The notes under the pieces: generated by a model
Seen by the model: only the letters and a program-made list of their open reading frames with translations
The model's database searches: none
What the model was told of the DNA's origin: nothing
Translations under genes and position numbers: made by a program
NCBI GenBank assembly: GCA_964356705.1
Contig: CAYHIN010000016.1
Coordinates: 1 to 14,116, forward strand
DNA length: 14,116 bases
Reading direction: 5' to 3'
Source of the DNA: CAYHIN01 sp964356705
GTDB lineage: Bacteria; Patescibacteriota; Microgenomatia; CAZETR01; Amesbacteraceae
Shown: positions 7,027 to 12,565 of the stretch, one piece after another
Layout of the letters: each line of letters starts with the position of its first letter
Numbering within the stretch: the first letter of the stretch is position 1

Positions 7027-8385
7027 ATGGCGAAGAGTAGATCTCAATTTGTGTGTCAGCAGTGTGGATATGCCCAGAGTCAGTGGGCGGGTAGATGCCC
7101 TTCTTGTGAGACATGGAATAGTATGGTGGAGACCGTTGCCGAAACTCTAAATTCTAAGCACCAAACTCTAAACAAATCCAAAACTTTCAAATTGTCTGAG
7201 ATAAAAACGACAGACAACAAAAGACTACAGACCGGAGAGAGTGAACTGGATAGTGTACTTGGTGGGGGAATGGTGCCTGGGATGGTAGTCTTAGTTGCTG
7301 GTGAGCCGGGAATAGGAAAATCCACACTGCTGACCCAAGTGGTGATGAATCTTAGTCATCCTGAACGAAGTGAAGGATCCAGAAAATCTGGCCTGGATTC
7401 TTCGCTGCTAGCTCAGAATGACAGAGTACTTTATGTCTGTGGTGAGGAAAGTGCGTCGCAAGTAGCCCTACGAATCAAAAGATTGGGAAAGAAAGGGGAT
7501 CTGGATCTACTAGAAGCCACTGATGCGGATGAAATAGTGGCTAAGATCAGGAATACCAAACCCGCTTTGGTAGTCGTGGACTCGATCCAGACACTGACGA
7601 CCTCTGATCTGACGGGTGTAGCTGGGAGTGTAGGACAGGTGAGGGAAAGTGCGGATAGACTCGCTGACGTAGGTAAAGAGCTGGGGATACCAATATTTCT
7701 TGTAGGACATGTGACTAAAGAAGGGACGATAGCGGGACCACGAGTATTGGAGCACCTCGTAGACACGGTAGTCACATTTGAGGGAGAGCGAGGACAACCA
7801 CTGAGACTAATCCGGGCGGTCAAGAATAGATTTGGGCCGACTGATGAAGTAGGCGTGTTTGAAATGGTGGAGCAGGGACTCATCGGGATCTCAGATCCAT
7901 CCTCAAAACTATTGGCTGAGAGAGTAAAGGATGTGCCGGGGAGTGTGGTGTCTGTGGTTCTCGAGGGGACGAGGCCGCTGGTTATCGAGATCCAGGCATT
8001 GGTCGTGAGTTCAAACTCGCCCGTGCCTAGAAGGGTTGCCACAGGAATAGATTTTGCCCGGATGCAAATGCTAGTCGCGGTTCTTATGAAACGGGCGGAA
8101 CTGCACCTGGGGGATATGGATATCTTTGTAAACGTAACTGGGGGAATTAAACTGGCTGACCGGGGAGTGGATCTGGCTATCTGCTTGGCCATTGCGTCAT
8201 CTTTCTTGAACAAAGCGTGTCCCCCTGATATTGCAGCCGTGGGGGAAGTGGGCCTCTTGGGAGAAGTGCGCAAGACCTCGAGTTTGGAAAGAAGAGTAAA
8301 AGAGGCCAAGAAGCTGGGATACAGAGTGGCATCGGCTGAGTCGGGAAAAAGTGTAAGTGCTGCGATACGGAAGCTGTTGGGATAG
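7027..8385 (+). CDS. radA: DNA repair protein RadA (Sms)
   Basis: RadA is a RecA-related, DnaB-like helicase that processes recombination intermediates. All landmarks are present: N-terminal zinc finger C10/C13/C24/C27, Walker A GEPGIGKST (92-100), GEESASQ (139-145), Walker B VVVDSIQT (182-189), the RadA-specific KNRFG (266-270), and a C-terminal Lon-protease-like domain (~310-452). The length is 452, as is usual. Two short stretches look foreign. Residues ~39-52, linking the zinc finger to the core, come from an AT-rich tandem repeat. Residues 111-132, between Walker A and the next strand (VLYVCGEE), come from a 68-bp imperfect palindrome; other RadA proteins have only a few residues there. 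Both keep the frame open, so the protein is probably functional. It follows the S1-like gene by 3 nt, apparently in one operon. Confidence 0.97.
   Translation: MAKSRSQFVCQQCGYAQSQWAGRCPSCETWNSMVETVAETLNSKHQTLNKSKTFKLSEIKTTDNKRLQTGESELDSVLGGGMVPGMVVLVAGEPGIGKSTLLTQVVMNLSHPERSEGSRKSGLDSSLLAQNDRVLYVCGEESASQVALRIKRLGKKGDLDLLEATDADEIVAKIRNTKPALVVVDSIQTLTTSDLTGVAGSVGQVRESADRLADVGKELGIPIFLVGHVTKEGTIAGPRVLEHLVDTVVTFEGERGQPLRLIRAVKNRFGPTDEVGVFEMVEQGLIGISDPSSKLLAERVKDVPGSVVSVVLEGTRPLVIEIQALVVSSNSPVPRRVATGIDFARMQMLVAVLMKRAELHLGDMDIFVNVTGGIKLADRGVDLAICLAIASSFLNKACPPDIAAVGEVGLLGEVRKTSSLERRVKEAKKLGYRVASAESGKSVSAAIRKLLG
7142..7190 (+). repeat. AT-rich imperfect tandem repeat inside radA
   Basis: AAACTCTAAA occurs at 7142-7151 and again at 7163-7172 (21-nt period), followed by CAAATCCAAAAC. 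It encodes the linker NSKHQTLNKSK in RadA. The second unit resembles the repeat inside the sortase gene (9916-9957), sharing CTAAACAAATYCAAAA. This kind of sequence is normally intergenic repeat material (inference). Confidence 0.55.
7355..7422. repeat. 68-bp imperfect palindrome inserted in frame in radA
   Basis: The left arm at 7355-7382 (GTCATCCTGAACGAAG then TGAAGGATCCAG) pairs imperfectly with the right arm at 7393-7422, whose reverse complement starts GTCATTCTGAGC and ends GAAGAATCCAG. The centre is ~10 nt. It encodes HPERSEGS...LLAQND in RadA. I recognise the HPERSEGS/AQND pattern as a product of a palindromic repeat scattered through several bacterial groups, comparable in behaviour to Rickettsia palindromic elements; family membership needs a search. 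Confidence 0.8.
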
Positions 8386-8521
8386 TTGTAAACGGGTTAT
8401 GCACAGGTTTGTATAGTGTATTTTGTATAAGGTATCATGTATTTAATGTTGTCAACAATGGGCTGTCTATAGGTACATAAAAGACTATATATATGACTAT
8501 AGGATGTGGACAAGTTGAGTA

Positions 8522-8550
8522 TTGACTTAACTATGGGACTAGAATATATT
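8522..8550 (+). promoter_or_regulatory. Promoter TTGACT-17-TATATT
   Basis: TTGACT (8522-8527, 5/6) and TATATT (8545-8550, 5/6) have ideal 17-nt spacing. An ATG begins at 8558, 7 nt past the -10 box. The transcript would cross the gene-poor region toward the gene at 8965, giving either a small leaderless ORF, an RNA, or a ~400-nt leader. Confidence 0.6.
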
Positions 8551-8557
8551 TAGGGTA

Positions 8558-8701
8558 ATGTTTGGAAAACTGCTCAATATGTTTGGAACGAAGAGGACAC
8601 TGAGACGAAGAGTGGGGGTGAAGTCAATCTGGCAAAGGCAAGAACTGGTGCAGATGAATAAAATGAACCAAGGAGTTATTTTGATGGGAGCTGGGAGGTA
8701 G
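8558..8701 (+). CDS. Possible 47-residue basic ORF (doubtful)
   Basis: The ATG lies exactly where the promoter at 8522-8550 would start transcription. The 47-residue product is rich in Arg/Lys (TKRTLRRRVGVKS) and matches no family I recognise; its position invited comparison with ribosomal protein L34 but the L34 signature is absent. The same frame continues after the TAG with two more stops (8741, 8771) to 8965, so this could be the first piece of a decayed gene, or chance. Confidence 0.25.
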   Translation: MFGKLLNMFGTKRTLRRRVGVKSIWQRQELVQMNKMNQGVILMGAGR

Positions 8702-8833
8702 CGAAAACCACAGAAAAAGAGCATCGCCATCGCTGGATATTGAGGACCACGAGTAGCAATGCCCTTTTTGTAGAAAAACCACCTGGACAGATTAGGTGAT
8801 CTTCGCTTGAATAAGAGTGATATCATTTGTGAA

Positions 8834-8965
8834 ATGGGTCTGTCAAGGAAAGATCGGGGCTCTAAATTCCATGTAATTTTAAAATCTGGCCACACTATCC
8901 ACAACGAAAGATTTGTGCTTAGTATGGAGGGTGGCAGGATCGGGCAGGCCGGCCACTTTCCATAG
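8834..8965 (+). CDS. Possible 43-residue ORF, weakly RnpA-like (doubtful)
   Basis: The ORF reads in the same frame as the one at 8558 and its TAG stop shares one base with the GTG start of the next gene (TAGTG), which could couple translation. The text LSRKDR...FHVILKSG...RFVL has the spacing of the start of RNase P protein (RnpA), but the conserved RNR region never appears. It could be a fragment of a decayed rnpA, an unrelated small ORF, or chance. Confidence 0.2.
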   Translation: MGLSRKDRGSKFHVILKSGHTIHNERFVLSMEGGRIGQAGHFP

Positions 8966-9753
8966 TGAGCATAAGAAAGTTATTAGTTGTAAGTTGTTGG
9001 TTGTTAGCAGGAATTTTTTTGGGAGCTGCTCGGGTCGAGGCGGCTGTGAATTTTGGAAGTGGGACGTACACAAACCTGTGTGGAACAGGTACGGTTGCGA
9101 CTGCATATAGATGTGAGGCTAGATGTAACACTACAACTGGAATCTGTGAGAGTAATAATAATGGGGTGGTGAAGTGGACGTGTCCGGGGAGATGGGAGCA
9201 ATGTCTGGAGCAGGAAAGCAATTTTTCGAATAGCGCGTCTTTGGATAATGTAGCTTGTGGCAGAACAGTGCAAATCTCGGTGTTTGATAAAAAATGTAGA
9301 ACGGAAGAGGGATCTTGGGACACAAGCTGCCGGCTGTTGGGATACATGGTGTGGTATTCGGGAGAATGTAGAGCTGGTTCGACTACCCCAACTGTAATAC
9401 CCTCGCCTACGCCGCGGAGATTTCCATTTAACTTGTTACCTTCTGCTACGCCTAGACCTACTGGGGCTGTAACTCCGACTGTGACACCAAGACCTGGAAC
9501 AGGACTGAATGTCTGTGGAAGTACATGTGGACCTAGTAAGCTGTGTAGTGCTGGATTTGTGTGTGATAGTGGAGTGTGTCGAAACCCGGCTTGTATGGAT
9601 GATACGACCTGTTTTTGTGCTGGAGGGACTGCAACTGATACGGCTAAAACTACACCAGAAACTGGGGATAACAGATGGGTGTTCCTGCTGCCGCTCGGAG
9701 GACTGATCGCAGTAGGCTGGAGGCTAATAGTTCGTGCAAGGCATATTGTATAA
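8965..9753 (+). CDS. Secreted Cys-rich protein with sortase sorting signal
   Basis: A 262-residue surface protein. It has a signal peptide at 1-27 (basic MSIRK, hydrophobic core, cleavage near VEA-A), a Cys-rich domain ~28-135, a Pro/Thr-rich linker ~139-180 (TPRPTGAVTPTVTPRPG), a second Cys cluster 184-218 (CSAGFVCDSGVC), and a C-terminal tripartite signal: TPETG at 230-234, hydrophobic helix ~238-256, basic tail RARH. This last arrangement is that of a sortase substrate with an LPXTG-like motif, and a sortase gene follows immediately. The many cysteines imply disulfides formed outside the membrane. No homologous family is recognised, so its biological role (adhesion, envelope structure) is open. 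The start is GTG at 8965, directly before the signal peptide; there is no clear ribosome site. Part of the signal peptide is encoded by a TTGTTGGTTGTTAG-like repetitive stretch. Confidence 0.8.
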   Translation: MSIRKLLVVSCWLLAGIFLGAARVEAAVNFGSGTYTNLCGTGTVATAYRCEARCNTTTGICESNNNGVVKWTCPGRWEQCLEQESNFSNSASLDNVACGRTVQISVFDKKCRTEEGSWDTSCRLLGYMVWYSGECRAGSTTPTVIPSPTPRRFPFNLLPSATPRPTGAVTPTVTPRPGTGLNVCGSTCGPSKLCSAGFVCDSGVCRNPACMDDTTCFCAGGTATDTAKTTPETGDNRWVFLLPLGGLIAVGWRLIVRARHIV

Positions 9754-10411
9754 CCAAGGGGACCTCGCCGGTGAGCTGGATTTTTCTAATCTGCTCAAAT
9801 ATTTGCGGATATTGGCACGGGGGATGCGGATGGTGGGAAAAGTGTTTATTGCTTTGGGAGCCGTCGGAATTGTATATATCTATGGTCCATTGGTGAGAGA
9901 AGAAGCAAAATATGAAATTTCTAAATCCGAATTCCTAAATCCTAAACAAATTCAAAAAATTAATGAGCAAAAAGAGATTGTGAATGATGAATATTTGATA
10001 AAAATCCCCAAGATCGGGGCGGAATCGAAGGTGATTTCTGATGTGGACGCTTTTGACCCCAAAGCTTACGGGGAAGCTCTAAAACTGGGAGTGGCAGAAG
10101 CTTCTGGACTATCTCATCCGGGAGAACTGGGGACTACGTATCTATTTGCCCACTCGGTGGCCTCGAGAGTGGATTTTGCTCGCTATAACGCGGTTTTTTA
10201 TCTACTCAACAAACTTGAATCTGGAGATGAGGTAGAAATAAATTATCATGGTCAGGTCTTGAAGTATGAAGTCATCGGTCGGGAAGTCCTGAAGGCCACT
10301 GATACTAAATACATTCTGTCCCAGAATCTGGTGGAACGGCTGGTCTTACAAACTTGTTATCCACCCGGGACGACCTGGAAGAGACTGGTGGTCGTGGCTA
10401 AAAGAGTGTAG
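9734..10411 (+). CDS. Sortase (cysteine transpeptidase)
   Basis: Sortases cut surface proteins at an LPXTG-like motif and link them to the cell envelope. The 225-residue protein has one membrane helix (~35-53) and a catalytic domain ~85-225, with H140 in TYLFAHS, C208 in LVLQTCYP and R217 in TWKRLVVVA, the family's His-Cys-Arg triad. Layout suggests a small class D/E-like sortase; I cannot assign the class firmly. The GTG start at 9734 overlaps the preceding substrate gene by 20 nt and is supported by GGAGG at 9719-9723. Residues 61-80 (EISKSEFLNPKQIQK...), between the membrane helix and the catalytic domain, are encoded by an AT-rich repeat and may be a spacer. The pairing with the upstream sorting-signal protein points to a dedicated enzyme-substrate unit. 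Confidence 0.9.
   Translation: MQGILYNQGDLAGELDFSNLLKYLRILARGMRMVGKVFIALGAVGIVYIYGPLVREEAKYEISKSEFLNPKQIQKINEQKEIVNDEYLIKIPKIGAESKVISDVDAFDPKAYGEALKLGVAEASGLSHPGELGTTYLFAHSVASRVDFARYNAVFYLLNKLESGDEVEINYHGQVLKYEVIGREVLKATDTKYILSQNLVERLVLQTCYPPGTTWKRLVVVAKRV
9916..9957 (+). repeat. AT-rich tandem repeat inside the sortase gene
   Basis: CTAAATCC occurs at 9921-9928 and 9935-9942 (14-nt period), followed by TAAACAAATTCAAAA. The sequence resembles the repeat in the radA linker at 7142-7190. It encodes the stalk between the membrane helix and the catalytic domain. Confidence 0.55.
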
Positions 10412-10439
10412 TTGACAGGGGTTTGGGGAGTGCTATACT
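10412..10439 (+). promoter_or_regulatory. rho promoter
   Basis: A perfect TTGACA (10412-10417), directly after the sortase stop codon, and TATACT (10434-10439, 5/6) are 16 nt apart. Transcription would begin near 10446, giving a ~58-nt leader before the rho ATG. Confidence 0.75.
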
Positions 10440-10476
10440 TCCCCACAGATCAATCTTCCCTCTGGAGTTACCGAGC

Positions 10477-10500
10477 ATGACCTTCGAAACAAATTTTTGA
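10477..10500 (+). CDS. Possible rho leader peptide (uORF)
   Basis: An ATG at 10477, with GGAG at 10464-10467 suitably upstream, opens a 7-codon ORF (MTFETNF) ending in TGA 10498-10500. The rho ATG follows after 3 nt, in the same frame, and has no ribosome site of its own. Translation of rho may therefore depend on reinitiation after this peptide. Confidence 0.4.
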   Translation: MTFETNF

Positions 10501-10503
10501 TAT

Positions 10504-11883
10504 ATGTCTGACACCCCTTTGGATTCTGTGGTTACGGATTCTTCCGTGACTGATAACACAGCTGGTATTGCACCGAAATCGGTGATGAGACCGGGTGTGG
10601 TACGGGTAATTGGACGGGTGGCGCCTAGACAAAACAACTACCCTGCACAACAAAACCAGAACCAAGGCCAGAACTACCAATCTAGACCGCAAAATAACTA
10701 TCGCCCTCGCCCTCAGATGAACCAAAACTACAATACTCCTCCCCAGACTTTTGAACGAATGATTCCTGACGCTGATCTGCCGACTGAATATGTAGAGGGC
10801 TACTTGGATGTGACGCCTGACGGACATGGATACCTGAGACCCAAGATGGTGCCGTCTTCTAAGGATGTTTATATTTCCTCTTCTCAGGTACGCCGATTTA
10901 ACCTGAGACCCGGAGACATGGTGGGTGGACAAGCGCGCGAACCCAAAGATAGTGAGAGATATTGGGGGCTACTCAAGGTGGAAAAAGTAAACGGAGTATC
11001 TCCCGAAGAGGCAGCCACGAGACCCAGCTTTGATGATATGACCGCAGTTTTTCCTGATAGCCAACTGATCCTCGAAACCAAGCCAGAAGTGCTGTCGACT
11101 CGCATAATTGACCTGATCTCGCCTATTGGAAAGGGTCAAAGAGGGCTAATAGTGGCTCAGCCGAAGGCTGGGAAGACCTGGCTGTTGCGAGAGATCGCCG
11201 AAGCACTGTCTGTGAACTACCCTGATGCCCATGTAATGGCTGTTTTGATAGGAGAGCGACCTGAGGAGGTTACTGAGGTAACTCGGAACCTACGAGGCGA
11301 GGTAGCAGCCTCTCACTTTGACGAGCCACCTCTGGAACAGGTGAGAATCGCGGAACTAGCTCTGGAACGAGCAAAAAGACTCGTGGAAATGGGCAAAGAC
11401 GTGTTTATCCTTCTGGACTCGATCACCAGACTGGCTCGGGCTTATAACCTGATCTCGTCGGGATCGTCTCGCATGCTGTCGGGCGGATTTTCGGCAGAAG
11501 CCATATATCCTGCTAAAAAAGCCTTTGGAGCGGCGCGCAAGTTTGAAGAAGGTGGATCTCTGACTATCTTGGGAACTTGTTTGACTGACACGGGATCTCG
11601 GATGGATGACCTGATCTATGAAGAATTTAAGGGTACGGGCAACATGGAGCTGCACCTGGATCGCAGGTTGGCTGATAGGCGAGTCTATCCATCGTTTGAA
11701 CTGCTGAAATCTGGAACTCGTGGTGAAGAGAAGCTATTGGGAGATAGATATGACAAGATCCTACAACTGCGACGCATGTTAGATCTGTTGAATGAAGACG
11801 AGCGTACTGAGCTACTCATCGCCAAGATGAAAAAGACCAAGACGAATGAAGAGTTTTTGGCTAGTTTGACGAAGTCGGGATAA
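10504..11883 (+). CDS. rho: Transcription termination factor Rho
   Basis: Rho is a ring-shaped RNA-dependent ATPase that ends transcription. Conserved parts: cold-shock-like primary RNA-binding domain ~95-165 (DGHGYLRP, VYISSSQVRRFNLRPGD), Walker A QPKAGKT (219-225), GERPEEVTE (250-258) with catalytic Glu, Walker B VFILLDSITRLARAYN (300-315), the Q-loop region SSRMLSGGFS, and the arginine-finger region HLDRRLADRRVYP. The usual N-terminal helix bundle is missing. In its place residues 1-85 are probably disordered, with a Gln/Asn/Pro/Arg-rich stretch at 42-80 (QQNQNQGQNYQS, RPQNNYRPRPQ). Length 459, somewhat above E. coli Rho (419). It has its own promoter and a leader with a short ORF, suggesting autoregulation by attenuation as known for other rho genes (inference). 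Confidence 0.97.
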   Translation: MSDTPLDSVVTDSSVTDNTAGIAPKSVMRPGVVRVIGRVAPRQNNYPAQQNQNQGQNYQSRPQNNYRPRPQMNQNYNTPPQTFERMIPDADLPTEYVEGYLDVTPDGHGYLRPKMVPSSKDVYISSSQVRRFNLRPGDMVGGQAREPKDSERYWGLLKVEKVNGVSPEEAATRPSFDDMTAVFPDSQLILETKPEVLSTRIIDLISPIGKGQRGLIVAQPKAGKTWLLREIAEALSVNYPDAHVMAVLIGERPEEVTEVTRNLRGEVAASHFDEPPLEQVRIAELALERAKRLVEMGKDVFILLDSITRLARAYNLISSGSSRMLSGGFSAEAIYPAKKAFGAARKFEEGGSLTILGTCLTDTGSRMDDLIYEEFKGTGNMELHLDRRLADRRVYPSFELLKSGTRGEEKLLGDRYDKILQLRRMLDLLNEDERTELLIAKMKKTKTNEEFLASLTKSG

Positions 11884-11895
11884 AGGTAGTATACT
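11866..11895 (+). promoter_or_regulatory. Promoter TTGACG-18-TATACT (leaderless)
   Basis: TTGACG (11866-11871, 5/6) lies within the end of rho and TATACT (11890-11895, 5/6) just after its stop codon, 18 nt apart. The next ATG (11903) is 7 nt past the -10 box, so the mRNA would begin at the start codon. Confidence 0.65.
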
Positions 11896-11902
11896 ACAAG
11901 AT

Positions 11903-12112
11903 ATGAACAGTACTGTTAGAAATGCGTTGGGGAAAATTGCGGTCACAAGTGTATCTGTGAACGAAAGACCTTGGGATATACTAATTGATTTGCCAGGTGG
12001 ACTGGTCATATTCGCAGATTTGGAATTAGAAGCTAATCAAGATTCGCTTACCGACTCAAAAGTTGCAAAAGAAGGCGAATATTCAGTGGGTCAGCCAGGG
12101 CGATTGAGATAG
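11903..12112 (+). CDS. Small hypothetical protein
   Basis: A 69-residue product, not recognised. It lacks cysteine, membrane segments and signal peptide. The middle (WDILIDLPGGLVIFADLELE) looks like beta-strand-forming sequence; the last third is polar and charged (QDSLTDSKVAKEGEY). The start is fixed by the good promoter 7 nt upstream. It lies between rho and the GreA/GreB-like gene, both transcription factors, but each of these seems to have its own promoter, so a shared role is only a guess. Confidence 0.55.
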   Translation: MNSTVRNALGKIAVTSVSVNERPWDILIDLPGGLVIFADLELEANQDSLTDSKVAKEGEYSVGQPGRLR

Positions 12113-12115
12113 GAC

Positions 12116-12145
12116 TTGATGCAGGTAAAGGTGGGGGCGTAAAAT
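12116..12145 (+). promoter_or_regulatory. Candidate promoter TTGATG-18-TAAAAT (near-leaderless)
   Basis: TTGATG (12116-12121, 4/6) and TAAAAT (12140-12145, 5/6) are 18 nt apart. The ATG at 12155 is 9 nt past the -10 box, leaving a leader of at most a few bases. Confidence 0.5.
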
Positions 12146-12154
12146 CCACAAATT

Positions 12155-12565
12155 ATGTGGAAGAGTAAAGTCACAGAACTATTTAAAAAAGAGCGGGAGT
12201 TACTAGTGCGCGCCCGGGATCATGCGAGGGTGACGCGGGATAGTGCGCCGACTGCTAATGAATCTCATTCTGATACGACCAGGTCTGAACACGAGAAGCT
12301 GGTAAGCGCTCTGGATGAACAAATCTGGATCTTGGATCAGGGAATGAAAAGCTTGGAAAAAAGTGAAGTAAATTATTTTGAGATAAACAATGGGGGAATG
12401 AAGATGAAACTGGTGATAGTGCCGGAAGGAATGGGCGGCAAGAAAATTGACGATGTACAGGTCATTTCAGTGACAACACCCCTGGGTGTGTTGTTGAAGG
12501 GTAAACAAGCTGGTGCTACAGTAGATATCAATGGTAGAAGGGTCGAGATATTAGATGCGCAATGA
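12155..12565 (+). CDS. GreA/GreB-family transcription elongation factor-like protein
   Basis: Gre factors enter the secondary channel of RNA polymerase and stimulate cleavage of backtracked RNA. The C-terminal part (~83-133) matches the Gre C-terminal domain: KLVIVPEGMGG, then TTPLGVLLKGKQAGATVDI and GRRVEIL, equivalent to the family's SPLG...LLGKKVGD motif. Residues ~1-72 are charged and helical and could form the coiled-coil finger (HEKLVSALDEQIWILDQGMKSLE). The tip region NESHSDTT (35-42) supplies acidic E36 and D40, but it does not have the canonical GreA tip sequence DLKENAEY. At 136 residues it is shorter than GreA (~158). It could be a Gre paralogue that binds polymerase without cleavage activity. 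The next gene overlaps its end by 11 nt. Confidence 0.7.
   Translation: MWKSKVTELFKKERELLVRARDHARVTRDSAPTANESHSDTTRSEHEKLVSALDEQIWILDQGMKSLEKSEVNYFEINNGGMKMKLVIVPEGMGGKKIDDVQVISVTTPLGVLLKGKQAGATVDINGRRVEILDAQ

Larger units (their letters stand above)
8386..8964. other. 579-nt gene-poor region with DnaA-box-like sites
   Basis: This lies between radA and the secreted-protein gene. It contains TTATGCACA at 8397-8405 (exact match to a DnaA-box pattern), TTGTCAACA at 8449-8457 (one mismatch), the complement of TTGTCCACA at 8505-8513, and CTATCCACA at 8895-8903 (one mismatch). The stretch 8407-8500 is AT-rich with TATATATA and two copies of CTATAGG (8467-8473, 8497-8503). GTATTTTGTATA at 8418-8429 is identical to a repeat inside murF. 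A promoter lies at 8522-8550. Only small doubtful ORFs follow; no RNA family is recognised. No change of gene direction occurs here, which argues against a replication origin. Confidence 0.5.

Noticed and set aside
8006..8025. tRNA T-loop-like AGTTCAAACTCGCC
   Set aside because: It is inside radA, with no acceptor stem, D-arm or anticodon arm in place.
7431..8309. 292-residue open frame on the minus strand opposite radA
   Set aside because: It lies wholly inside radA, whose motifs are unambiguous; the Ser/Thr-rich product is the expected antisense shadow of its codon use.
8558..8701. Ribosomal protein L34 (rpmH)
   Set aside because: Size, basic charge and a possible origin nearby fit, but the conserved L34 pattern (KRTYQP, HGFRxRM, GRxVL) is not present in any frame.
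8841..8864. RNase P RNA-like text GGAAAGATCGGGGCTC, with ACCACAGAAA upstream at 8705
   Set aside because: In rnpB the GGAAAGUCCGGGCUC block comes first and the ACAGAA block later; here the order is reversed and the other conserved blocks are missing.
8539..8904. 121-residue open frame on the minus strand in the gene-poor region
   Set aside because: The product (aromatic- and Pro-rich, no family motif) does not look like a real protein, there is no promoter or ribosome site, and it ends in the opposing promoter. A real gene cannot be fully excluded.
10477..10506. Recoded TGA (alternative genetic code) joining the leader ORF to rho
   Set aside because: pyrG, the VKOR-DHODH gene and the alkyltransferase all end at TGA at family-typical lengths, so TGA is a stop in this genome.
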